A stretch of 64,000 nucleotides of DNA. It comes from Rehmannia glutinosa. Its lineage: Eukaryota > Streptophyta > Magnoliopsida > Lamiales > Orobanchaceae. The stretch lies in assembly GCA_016081115.2 (NCBI GenBank), contig CM071932.1:55254659-55318658 (forward strand), given 5' to 3'. The notes below the pieces were generated by a model. It worked only from the letters and a program-made list of their open reading frames with translations. It searched no databases and was not told the DNA's origin. Shown one piece after another: positions 26,257-36,563 of the stretch (position 1 is the first letter of the stretch; each line of letters starts with the position of its first letter). Position numbers and translations under genes: made by a program.

Positions 26257-27815
26257 TGTAGGTCCCAAGGGGTGTAAGTGTAAGGTTTAGAAGGGGGCGG
26301 GGTTGAATAAACCTTACCAAATTTTCGATTTAGTCCTTTTAAATCTCTGAGTTGATTCAACACAACTGTGTCCTTGATGGACATGATCGAATTAGTCACT
26401 CAAGTAGAGTTAATCTCTCAAGACTCAAATTTGAGCCGTTGATGGAGTAACTCATTGTTGGCTATAATTTGACTCAATTTGTGGTTTTATTTTCAGCGGA
26501 AGACTTAACACCCTTAAGTTTGATTAAGCAAGATTTTAGAGCTTGATTTAGTACTTTTAAATTATCAAATGGATAGCAAATTTATCAGCAGATATAAGCG
26601 AGTTAAAAGTGCAGGAATTTAAATCTTTGAAATGTAAATGACACAAGAAAGTTTTTATAGAGGTTCGAAGATGGGGTAATTCTTCTACTCCTCTCTTCTC
26701 CAACTCCCGGAGGAATCCACTAAGTAATGATCGGTTTACAAAGTGGTAACAGTCCGGATACAAGTCTTGATCACAACGGCCCGACTTGATCCTTTGGGAC
26801 TCGATCAGAGACGCCTTGATCACTCACCGGCTTCTCGTGACGACTCGGCTTCTTCTTCTTCACAGGCTTGCCTTGCTACTACAAACTCACTTGCTCAAGC
26901 TCTTTGGATTTGATCACGAAGCCCTCCAAAAGCTTAAGACTTAGTTCAACCTTGAACTTTTCTACAATCCTTCCGGAATGTAGACCCCTTGTTTTCAGTA
27001 TTTTCCTCTTCAACTCGATTGAAGTTCTCTTTCCTTCACGGGTAAGTGTTGGATTGATGTACTTGAAATGTAGGCTTGAGGATTGAGAGTTTTTCTAATG
27101 TGCTTGTATATCTCACGTATGTGTCATTCATGCATCCTCATTTTTTTTTTTTCAAACAATCTCTCGGCCTTTTATAGTGAACTTTCAAAAATTTGCCCGT
27201 TGAAGAGATAGGCTTATTTTTGAAAGTCACTTTGCGATCGTTGGCTTGCGCGGTTCTTGGAATTGCCATTTCCTCGTATGAATTGTTCTTTCACCTTTTC
27301 GTAGTTCGACACGGTGTTGTGTTTCCCATTGGTTCATTCCTTTTGCATGCTTCGCCGAGCACTCCAAGAAAGGTGGTATGGAGATATTACTTGTTTAAGT
27401 AAATCTCTTGATTTCTCGTGCAACGGTTCTTTTCTGATTATCTCGACTTGACCGCATTTCCTTGCTTTCCCCAGGTGACTTAGAGTCACTTTCAATCATG
27501 GATGACACATCACTTCAACTTGAGACTTGGCTTTTCTTGAGTTGACTTGATCGATGCTCCACTCATTTGCATCTCGCTTGTTTCTTGAAGAGAGTTTTCA
27601 CATCGGCTCTTATTTGTCATACTCAGCTGTCTCGCAGCGAAGTCTTCCTTCAGGTCTTCAGTTGTCTTCTTGCATGTTAAGGCGTAGCTGACTTAACTCA
27701 GCTTGGCCAGCTCTAATTTTTTACAATACATTTTACAACAAGAATTGGGGTGCCAACTTTCTATTCTAAGTTTTACATGGCATTCATCAAAATCTAAACA
27801 ATAAAATTCCTAACA
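26257..27815 (-). repeat. 5' LTR of element 2
   Basis: A 1.56-kb LTR with termini TGTAGG and CTAACA on the plus strand, pairing with 13795-15340. Its left side joins the primer-binding site and its right side joins gag sequence of element 1. Confidence 0.93.
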
Positions 27816-28952
27816 ACTGTCTCTCTTGACTTGGCTGTCTCAGCAGTCTCTCCAGCCATCATTGCCTTTTTCTTTTCTTGTCTTCTTTCTCTCAAGACCT
27901 TTCTTTCTTCTTCATCCTTGTACTTGCGACTACAGGATATGAGCGATCAATGGCATAGTGACCTGGTTGTCTACTGAGTTCCAACATAGATATTCAGCCT
28001 TTTGATCAGCTCTTTCCATTCTTGAGTTGTCGGCCCTTTGATACTCAACTTTTTGATGATCTGTTCTCTTGGTTGGCCTGTCTTCCTTGATTTGGGGGAG
28101 TTGAGTGTCTTCCGGAGGATTCACCCTTTCTCTCTTGTAGTTCTTATTAAAGAACTTGTTGAATCTTTTAACCATCGGGATATTTTCCGGGTCAATGACT
28201 TCTTTGACCTCGCTCTCTTCCCATCTTTAACAATTAAAAATTTGTTTTGGGTACAACTGTCTCTTCTGGTCTTTTCTTCTCGGCTCAAACTCGTAGGCTT
28301 TGAGGTCCGAGAATAATTCATGGCCGGATGTCTTTGATAGGTCCATGGAATGTCTTAGTGCCATGACCTTCATTTTCCCATTTTGGAAGACTTTTAGGAT
28401 CTTCATACACATTTCTTTCGTGTATATTCCTTTCCAAGTGTAGACAACTCATTTGTGATTTCGTGAACCGAGCGTCTAGTTGATCTAGGTTCTCTCCCGA
28501 GATCATTTTGAAGTTTTCAAATTTTTGTACTGCCATACCACCGATAATTTGTTTTCTTTGATTTGCTTCGAGCTTTCACAAATCAATGTCAACTTGTCCT
28601 GATTTCTTTAGCCGTTTTGCATGATTTGACTTTATTGAACATGGCTTTGTCAAGGTATTGTAAAGGATGTCCTTGGCTACATTGTCCAGGTTGTATCTTT
28701 TTCTGTCATCATTTGTCCACTTAGTTCTTGGTTTTTCAACCATGGTAGTCCGGGAGCAAGACATCTTCTTCTCCTTGATTTGCAACTCTTAAATGACAAT
28801 TTGTGTTCACCTTTAATATTTGCAGAGGCCCATCTTCTATCACTATCCACATCTCATCATGTAATCTTTGATAGATGAGCTCGCATACGGATTTTCCAAT
28901 CATCAAATTCTTCGATAGTGAACATAGGGATGCGTGTCAAATTTGCTTCCAT
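27816..28952 (-). pseudogene. gag, N-terminal part, element 1
   Basis: The ATG at 28952 starts the same gag N terminus as at 26168, collinear with element 2. Fragments include 28576-28785 (KKMSCSRTTMVEKPRTKWTNDD), 28318-28536 (KFENFKMISGENLDQLDARF) and 27930-28175 (MVKRFNKFFNKNYKRERVN), followed by the broken zinc-knuckle area. The coding DNA stops at 27816 at the LTR of element 2 and continues at 13794. The segment 27820-27900 matches element 2 around 25030-25110, which confirms the interruption. Confidence 0.82.
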
Positions 28953-29060
28953 GATAATGACTTTTAATAAAAAGAGTTTTGAAAGTTTAAGTACTAAAGC
29001 AGACTTTGAAAAGTTTGGAGATCTAGTTCAAGAACCGGTGTGGAGGGTTCAATGAACCAA

Positions 29061-29075
29061 CCGCTCCGATACCAC
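29061..29075 (-). other. primer-binding site of element 1 (initiator tRNA-Met, one mismatch)
   Basis: The minus strand reads GTGGTATCGGAGCGG. It differs from element 2 by one base, at the position where element 2 has CAG. It sits immediately inside the 5' LTR. Confidence 0.85.
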
Positions 29076-29076
29076 T

Positions 29077-30628
29077 TGTAGGTCCCAAGGGGTGTATGTG
29101 TAAGGTTTAGAAGGGGGTTGAATAAACCTTACCAAATTTTCGATTTAGTCCTTTTAAATCTACAGAGTTGATTCTACACAATTTGTGTCCTTGATGGACA
29201 ATCGAATTAGTTACTCAAGAGAGTTAATCTCTCAAATGACTAAGTGAACTGTTGATGGAGTAACTCGGTTTGTAAACTATAATTTGACTCAATTGTGGTT
29301 TTATTTTCAGCGGAAGACTTAACACCCTTAAGTTTGATTAAGCAAGATTTTAGAGCTTGATTTAGTACTTATAAATTATCAAATGGATAGCAAATTTATC
29401 AACAGATATAAGCGAGTTAAAAGTGCAGGAATTTAAATCTTTGAAATGTAAATGACACAGTGAAGTTTTTATAGAGGTTCAAGATGGGGTAATTCTTCTA
29501 CTCCTCTCTTCTCCAACTCTGGAGGAATCCACTAGGTAATGATCGGTTTACAAAGTGGTAAGTCCGGATACAAGTCTTGATCACAATGGCCGACCGACTT
29601 GATTCTTTGGGACTCTCACCTGAGACGCCTTGATCACTCGGTGGCTTCTCGTGACGACTCGGGCCTTCTTCACAGGCATTTGCCTTGCTACTACTGACTC
29701 ACTTGCTCAAGCTCTTTGGATTTGATCACGAAGCCCTCCAAAAGCTTAAGACTTGGTTCAACCTTGAACCTTTCTACAATCCTTCCCGGAATGTAGACCC
29801 CTTGTTTTCGATATTTTCCTCTTCAACCGATTGAAGTTCTCTTTCCTTCACGGTGAGTGTTGGATTGATGTACTTCGTAATGTAGGCTTGAGGATTGAGA
29901 ATGTTTGATTTTTCTAATATGCTTGTTTATCTCACATGTGTGTCATGTATATATCACTTCTCAAACAAACTTCTCGGCCTTTTATAGTGAACTTTCAAAA
30001 TTTGCCCGTTGAAGAGATAGGCTTATTTTTGAAAGTCATTTTGCGATCGTTGGCTTGTCTTGTTGCGTTCTTGGAATTGCCATTTCCCGTATGAATTGTT
30101 CTTTCACATTTTCGTAGTCGACACGGTGTAGTGCTTCCCATTGGTTCATTCCTTTTGCACGCTTCAGGGACTCGAGCACTCCAAGAAAGGTGGTATGGAG
30201 ATATTACTTGTTTAAGTAAATCTCTTGATTTTTGTGCAACGGTTTTTCTGATTATCTCGACTTGACCGCATTTCCTTGCTTTCCCAGGTGACTTAGAGTC
30301 GACTTCCAATCATTGGATGACTCTTCGTCACTTCAACTTGAGACTTGGCTTTTCTTGAGTTGACTTTGTGATGCTCCACTCACCGCATCTCGATTTGCTT
30401 CTTCAAGAGAGTTCCCATCTACTCTTCTTTGCCATATTCAATTTGTTTCACAAAGAAGGTCTTCCTTCCGGTCTTGTTTGTCTTCTTGCATGTTAGGGCG
30501 TAGGCGATTTAAACTCGGCTTGGCCACTCTAATTGTTACAATATATTTTCTGAAGAATTGGGGTGCCAACTTTCTATTCTAAGTTTTACATGGCATTCAT
30601 CAAAATCTAAACAATAAAATTCCTAACA
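29077..30628 (-). repeat. 5' LTR of element 1
   Basis: A 1.55-kb LTR with termini TGTAGG (29077) and CTAACA (30628), pairing with 2595-4126. It is bordered on the right by the CATCG duplication and then by element 0 coding sequence. Confidence 0.93.
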
Positions 30629-30633
30629 CATCG
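30629..30633. repeat. target-site duplication of element 1, right copy (CATCG)
   Basis: CATCG follows the LTR end at 30628 and matches 2590-2594. The host sequence on either side is the extra frame of element 0, in an acidic Asp-rich segment. Confidence 0.92.
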
Positions 30634-32060
30634 TCATCATCATCTTCACCCTCTCCTTCTGTTTTTGGAATGTGAGGTAGGAGGCCTTGATCTTCCTCAG
30701 AAGCAACAACATTAGTTGCAGGTGGAGAAATAATCTTTTCAACAGAAGGCTCGGTTGTCTCTGCTGCTTCACTCTCCTCAGTTGTCTCTCGCACAACCGG
30801 GTCTTCAATGAGTTTCGCGATCGCCTCGGCCAGACTTTGCGGATTCATCAATCACTTCGGAGATCGCTCTTCCGAATATCGATGAGTCTCAACTTCTTTT
30901 GTTGGATGAGTAGAATATTCAACTTTCTTCTTCTCAAGTTCAGATCGCTTGAACAATCTTTTCTTCCTCAGAGAAACTTCTGGTTCAATATCCTCTGGTT
31001 CGTCAACAGTGAACGATGTTGGGTTTTTCTTAGAGGCAGCTGCCTTTCTCGTCTTGGCAGTCCTCTTCTACCTTATGGCTTGAGAAGGGATTTGGGGTTC
31101 CTTCTCAGTTTCTGCTGCAGGGGCAGGAGTCTCGGCTGCAGGGGCAGGGGACTCTGCTGCAGGGGCAGGTGCATCCTTTTTCTTAGCTGCAGGGGCAGCC
31201 TTCTTCTTCTGAGCTGCAGGGGAAGCTTTCTTCTTTGGGGGAGGGGTAGCAGTTGTGTCTTCGGGGTCAGCTGATTCCACCTCACTTGTATCAGCTCTCT
31301 TCGTGTAAGCTCTCTTCTGGGCACCTGAGAGATTTGCCCTAAACATCTTTTTGTTGACATGGAAGGGTTTGCCATGTCGAAGGGCAATACCCTTCACTTC
31401 CAGCAGATGGCCAATCACAAGGCCATATCCGAGAGAACATCCAAAGGAACCATCTTCCTTGAAGGTTTTGTTCAAAACATTTTGGCAGAGTCTGCTGTAG
31501 ATGAACTCAGCCCAGTTAACCTTCTTGCCTTGCATGATCGCAACCATGACGATCAGCTTAGTCTTTGACAGCTGGTTGAAGCTGCCAAACTTCATATCTA
31601 CACATCAGGAGATGACATCCATCAGCTTATGGTAGTCGTCCTTCAGCAGTTTCTTGTCAGTTGTGTAGACTGCCTTAGCAACACACTCAGGTTTGGCTAC
31701 TTCTTTCCATGTAGCAGCCAAGTCTACATCAGCTTCATGTATCTCCTTTAGCCCTTCAGACGACAATAAGTAGTGCTCAGCAAGGTCCTTAGAACTTATT
31801 TTGATGTCCTTGTTGTGGACAGAAGACTTGATTTCTTCGTCCTGCACCTCCGCGTTGACATAGAACATTGTGACCTCTTCTAGGTAAGTGTGAGAGTATT
31901 CCATGGTTAGAAAAGCCTTGAGACCTGAGTTTTCTATCATTTCAGCGATCTTCTTAACAAGGGTTTCATTAGAATCCTGCTTCACCATTCCTTCGAAGTC
32001 TACGGACGATCCTAAGTGGATTTGCTTGGAGAGCTTAACGTAGTCGATCTTTGGTGCCAT
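30634..32060 (-). pseudogene. copia element 0: N-terminal part of the extra 3' reading frame
   Basis: This is the best preserved copy of the extra frame. The ATG at 32060 opens MAPKIDYVKLSKQIHLGSS. The open stretch 31605-32060 (151 aa) is an apparently globular N-terminal domain ending KLLKDDYHKLMDVIS, after which one in-frame stop (near 31605) precedes 31068-31595. That second stretch contains FKEDGSFGCSLGYGLVIGHLLEVKG, then a histone-H1-like tail of KKKA, APAA and ESPAPAAET repeats. The segment 30634-30851 is acidic (EGEGEDDDDD). The frame is then cut by element 1 and continues at 2589. No catalytic motif, signal peptide or membrane helix is seen. The basic repeat tail suggests nucleic-acid or chromatin contact; that is inference only. 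Confidence 0.75.
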
Positions 32061-32194
32061 TTTCAGAGAGTTTTACCGATTAAAAACTAAAGAACTTGCT
32101 TGAGTAAACTTAGGGTTTTTGAGAGAGAATATAACTTGATTTGCCTTGGCATTGAAGATGAACAGTTTCAGTAAGAGAGAGAAGACTGAAACCC

Positions 32195-32204
32195 ATATAT
32201 ATAA
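32195..32204 (-). promoter_or_regulatory. TATA-like box upstream of the extra frame, element 0
   Basis: Minus-strand TTATATATAT lies about 140 bp before the ATG at 32060. A CT-rich leader follows it, and an ATTGGATATAAATG block precedes it near 32310-32330. Spacing matches elements 1, 2 and 4. Confidence 0.5.
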
Positions 32205-32614
32205 GGGTTATGAAAGGACATGTCTATGGATTTTGAATTTTTTGATTGAGATCAACAATTCAGATTAAGACATCAAACCGCATTTAATTACCCACATTAA
32301 ATGCAACAACATTTATATCCAATCATATGCTTATTGTACCCGTCATTATTACGCAGACGTCATCCTTAACAACATTCATGCTTATTAAAAACGACTGCGT
32401 AAAACGACTGCGTTTTTGTCACTTAGTTCATAAATGACTCAGCTTATATCAAATATGACTTAACTCTGCTTCTCTCTTCTCATTAAGTGACTCATCTGTC
32501 AGCTAACTCGATACAACTGACTTCCCGATGTGGCTGTTTCACTTGGCTGATGTGTGAAACTTGCTCTTTTCTCATTTTCCATCTTCTATCTCTGCTGATT
32601 GAGTCTTCTGAGTG

Positions 32615-32702
32615 TCAAGTCAACTCAATTAACCCTAGCTCATTTTTAAGCTCTTCAAATCTTGATTCACATAGAGGCTTGGTGAATATGTCAGCTAACT
32701 GA
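32615..32702 (-). pseudogene. RNase H C-terminal remnant of element 0
   Basis: The minus strand encodes the copia RNase H end with IFTKPLCESRFEELKNELG. The rest of pol is missing. The fragment ends abruptly at 32702, where plus-strand RNase H sequence of element 4 starts. The spacer 32205-32614 is the untranslated region before the extra frame. Confidence 0.82.
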
Positions 32703-33028
32703 GGCGAGTATATTGTTGCAGACAACTGTTGTGCCCAAGTCTTGTGGATGAGACAATAGCTGAGAGAATATGATATTGAAGAGAAGAAAATTCCAATCAT
32801 GTGTGGTAACACAAGTGCTATGCAATTACTCAGAATCCAATGTTGCACTCAAGAACAAAACATGTTGATGTCAGATATCATTTCATAAGAGATCATGTTG
32901 AAAAGAAAGACATCACATTGGAATATGTCTCAACTGAAAAGCAGTTAGCTGATATATTCACAAAACCCTTATGTGAATCAAGGTTTGAAGAACTAAAGAA
33001 TGAGGTTGGATTGATTGAGCTATGTTAA
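32703..33028 (+). pseudogene. RNase H remnant of element 4
   Basis: Frames covering SEYIV, EKKIPIMCGNTSA, SRTKHVDV, YHFIRDHVEKKDITLEYVSTEKQLADIF and the end CESRFEELKNEVG correspond to the last 110 residues or so of copia RNase H. At least two frame changes lie upstream of 32840; the part from 32840 to the stop at 33028 is open. The start is truncated at the inverted junction with element 0. Confidence 0.85.
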
Positions 33029-33394
33029 TAAGCTCAGAAGACTCATTCAATAGAGTTAAAATTGGAATGTATTTCATAAGAGTTTTGCTCCTTCAGTGGA
33101 GTAAAACAACTACATTGGATGTTCAGCAGAGTTGAGTCAACTGAACAGCTAAGTTCCACCAGCAGACTGAAGAGAGAAGCAGAGTTAAGCCAAAATGAGT
33201 CAGCAGACACATTTATTCGCTAAGATACAAAACGTGGTCATTTTCATTAAAGCTGGAATTTTTGAGATGATGTCAGTGTCATTTAATGTTGCACAGTAAA
33301 AGTTGCTACAAGAAGCCTATGATTGGCCATAAATGACGTGTGCAATTAATGCGACGGAATTAAAGTCTTTATACGGTTAAAGTCTTCACGTCCC

Positions 33395-33403
33395 ATATAT
33401 ATC
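33395..33403 (+). promoter_or_regulatory. TATA-like box upstream of the extra frame, element 4
   Basis: ATATATATC lies about 108 bp before the ATG at 33511 and is followed by a CT-rich leader (TTTTCTCTCTCTTCTCG). A GATTGGCCATAAATGACGTG block sits upstream near 33333. The arrangement copies that in elements 0, 1 and 2. The segment 33029-33394 has no coding sequence. Confidence 0.5.
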
Positions 33404-33510
33404 AAAAATTATTTTCTCTCTCTTCTCGATTTGCATTCAAGCTATCAACTTTCAAAAATCTCTCTGCAAAAACCTTCCAAACGTTCTTCAAAATCTCTCA
33501 GAAATTCGTA

Positions 33511-34170
33511 ATGGCAACAAAAATATCTTCGAGTTCCGCCCTTGATTTCGCCACGCTATTGGAGAAAGTGTACTGCAGTGCACTTATTGATGCAGAAGGG
33601 CTGGTAAACAGTCTTCTAACAAAAAAAGAGCTAAGAAGATCATCGGACATCTTGAACCGTCAGGGTTGCTGGAGTTTCTCACCCTACCTATGCCTTAAAC
33701 CTTCTTAGAGTCACTATGTTCTGTGTGAACTCCTCCGTTCACGACTATGGGATCCATTCATCTGTGAATGGTAAAGATGTCAAGTTAGCCGCTGAAGACT
33801 TGACTGAGCTGCTTCACCTTCCCAGCAGCGGACTCAAAAAGCTGAAAGACTATGAGTTCAATTTCATGAAGATTTGGAAGAAAATTGCTAAGAAAGAGGT
33901 AGCTGACAAGCTGAATCCTTCAGCTACCAAGACGGTGATTAAGGAAGAGTATCATAAGTTGATGGATGTGGTGTCAAAGTGCATCGACATAAAACTCGGT
34001 TCCTACAATCAGCTATCACAGGCCAAGCTGACTTTGATGGCAGCTATAATGGAAGAGCTGGACATTAACTAGAGTGAATTTATCTTTGACAAGCTATGTC
34101 AAAACATTCAGAATGTAGAACTTGTTGAGGGCAAATTCAATAACACCCTTGGCTACGACATAGTCATTAG
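33511..34170 (+). pseudogene. extra 3' reading frame of element 4, N-terminal part
   Basis: The ATG at 33511 opens MATKISSSSALDFATLLEKV. After a frameshift near 33700 the frame at 33716-34072 continues with MFCVNSSVHDYGIHSSVNGK and IKEEYHKLMDVVSKCIDIKLGSYNQLSQAKL, aligning with element 0 residues FYVNAEVQDEEIKSSVHNK and DDYHKLMDVIS. A stop follows at 34072, where element 0 has the codons for NWAEFIY. The frame is cut at 34170 by the hAT element and resumes at 37047. Confidence 0.75.
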
Positions 34171-36528
34171 TAGGGCTGCAAACGAGCCGAACTGAGCCGA
34201 ACATGTCCAGGCTCGAGTTCGATACGAGCTTTTATATTTGAGTTCGAGCTTTAAAAAATATTTAGTTCGTGAATAGTTCGAGTTTGGTTCGTAAAAATCT
34301 CGTTTAAAGTGTTCGATGAGCTTAGCTCGAGTTCGGCTCGTAAAAGGCTCGTTTAAGTATTAACGAGCTTATCACGAGCTCGGCTCGTAAAAGGCTCGAA
34401 TTCGAGCGCATCAAAGAAAATTCGAGTTCGTTAAAGATCGAGTTCGAGTTCGAGTTCGTTAAAAACCTGAATTAGCAATATAAAAATAACCATAAACAAA
34501 ATTACCATAAATTCCATAAGTTTAGATAATCATAATTGAAAATCTACTATTGCAGCAGACATTTTACATCCAATTAAACACAAGTTTCTCAACAACATTC
34601 TCAAAACTAGCCTCTAAAAATAACTAACACATCCCCCATAAATCTCATAAAGCCGCCCAAAAGCTCCATAATCTCCAACGATAAAAATCCCCTACAAAGT
34701 CAATAAAATATAAAATTAGTATGAGGAAACAAATATTGCATATATCAGAGCATTAAAACAGTGGTTTGACATTTAAACAAATAAAATTCAAGGGTGAAAT
34801 GTTCAGACCATATCCACAAATGGTAGTGAGAATTTTAATACCTGATGCATAATAGTATATTGCATATCTAAATGAATATACACATACTCAGGGGACAATA
34901 TATACTCACAGGGGATAATATATATTGCTTACAGTCACTACCAATTCTAATTATAAATGCATAACGAAAGAACAAATGCGACAAAATAGAAAATCTCTTG
35001 AAAAAAAAACTCACAGGGGACAATATATATTCAGTTGAAGTAAACCAAATCCAACTTTATTTGCAAGAGTTTAATTTTTTCACTATTTTCCATTAACACT
35101 AACAAACAATTCATGACAAATTTCGAAAGCAAAAAAACTTAAAAAAGGTTGAATAATATATTACTCAATGGCATTGGATCTGACGGATGGAGACGGACTT
35201 TGTTCGCCGGACAACAAATCTGGCCTTGGGAGAGGAATCGGCGGAAATGCAGAGCGTTAATTTGGAGGAATTGTCAGACGAGGAGAAATGTTTGATTATC
35301 GAATATCCGATATAAATTTTGGATCTCCAGTATGAACGATTCTGAGTGAAAAATTACAGGCAGCGGCGGATATGGATTTTTTTGGCTTAGGGTTTCAAAA
35401 TTTGGGAGAAATGAGCAGCCGAACAATGTGTGGTATTTTTTGTGATTTTTTCGACCGTGTGATTAAGGCATATCTCAATCTTCTCCATTCCAATGGTACA
35501 CGTGTAAGAAATATAAGAATAGATTAGTTATGGGCTTTCATTTGATGTATACAGAAACTGGACTCTATATTATAATTAAATATAAAAAAATTATCCTTTA
35601 AAAAATATAAAAAATCTATTTTACGTAATTATGTTTTTATTTTTCATGAAATTCAAAATTTGTACAAAATAAATGTATTCCAACTGTTTCTATAACAATT
35701 TTTATTTCATTTTATTTCTAATAAATAGAAATAAATTCATTGTTTTGAAGACTAAATTTATACATGATTTAGCAATAAATATAAGTAATGCAATTGACAA
35801 ATGATAAAATTCCAATAATATGATAATATATTCACTCATATATTTTATTATTGCATTATTGTATTAAACATGTTTGCATATTTTAGTATTAGTCCCTTTC
35901 ACGGGAGCCAATGTCGGTCATTGACTATAAACAAAAGTCAAAGACAGTCTCTCTCTCATATCGCACGGGTCAAAAACTAAATTTTTTAATAATGAAAACA
36001 TAAAATGTCATGAGGAATTCTATAACGAATAATGAAATGATTTTTTTTTGACACAAATAGTGATAGGGTTATTAACTATTCAATTTTTTTTAATAATGAA
36101 AACGTAATATGCCATATGTATGGATACAATCCTTGATATGAGGCGTTCTCACGGATTAATTTCGTGAGACAAATCCTATAAACACCCCTATTAGATAAAC
36201 CATTTGAATTTGGATCTAACTTGCTTTGAATTGTAAAATGAATTGGATCGATCTTATTAATTTAAATACATGAGATGGTCACACATGAGACTTGCTCTTC
36301 AGATTAAGACTAAATCACATGTAGTAATATAATACAAAAAGTAAATAACTAATAAACTATTCAGTTTTAGTTTTGGATAATTATTAACAATATTTAATAT
36401 TTTAAAATTTTGAAAACTTATATACTCTTTTAAACATTTTGTAATATGCTTATGATTTTATGATAAATATTTATGGATTGATTTGATCTTAGTTTGTAGG
36501 TTTGATTAATATTTTATCCACCCTTAAT

Positions 36529-36563
<35 letters not shown>

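Larger units (their letters stand above)
13795..27815 (-). mobile_element. Ty1/copia retrotransposon, element 2, nested in gag of element 1
   Basis: A complete 14.0-kb copy of the same family: 5' LTR 26257-27815, primer site 26241-26255, gag from ATG 26168, protease, integrase, RT and RNase H to 20689, extra frame from 20118 to about 15640, polypurine tract 15341-15354, and 3' LTR 13795-15340. Flanking DNA on both sides is gag sequence of element 1, collinear with the gag of element 2 around 25000-25060. The 5-bp flanks read GCTAT (left) and ACTGT (right). They match at three positions, and the mismatch falls at a CTG, so the duplication is plausible but imperfect. It is younger than element 1 because it interrupts it. 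Confidence 0.92.
2595..30628 (-). mobile_element. Ty1/copia retrotransposon, element 1, interrupted by nested element 2
   Basis: The element is read right to left: 5' LTR (29077-30628), tRNA-Met primer site (29061-29075), gag start (28952), gag interrupted at 27816/13794 by element 2, then gag end, protease, integrase, reverse transcriptase, RNase H (to 9480), a long extra reading frame (8921 to about 4440), polypurine tract (4127-4140) and 3' LTR (2595-4126). The domain order protease-integrase-RT-RNase H defines Ty1/copia. Without the insertion the element is about 14.0 kb, long for copia. The extra frame after RNase H is the arrangement of the Sirevirus (SIRE/Maximus) lineage; that assignment is inferred from layout only. 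All coding regions carry frameshifts, many of which may be sequence errors (see findings). The same duplication CATCG flanks both ends. Confidence 0.93.

Noticed and set aside
2595..30628. Reading the two 14-kb copia copies as a tandem duplication
   Set aside because: The flanks of 13795-27815 are the two halves of one gag region, and CATCG flanks only the outer unit, so nesting fits and tandem duplication does not.
30687..31274. 195-aa plus-strand open frame rich in Leu, Cys, Arg and Ser
   Set aside because: Antisense of the Lys/Ala/Pro-repeat part of the element 0 extra frame; composition is explained by that repeat.
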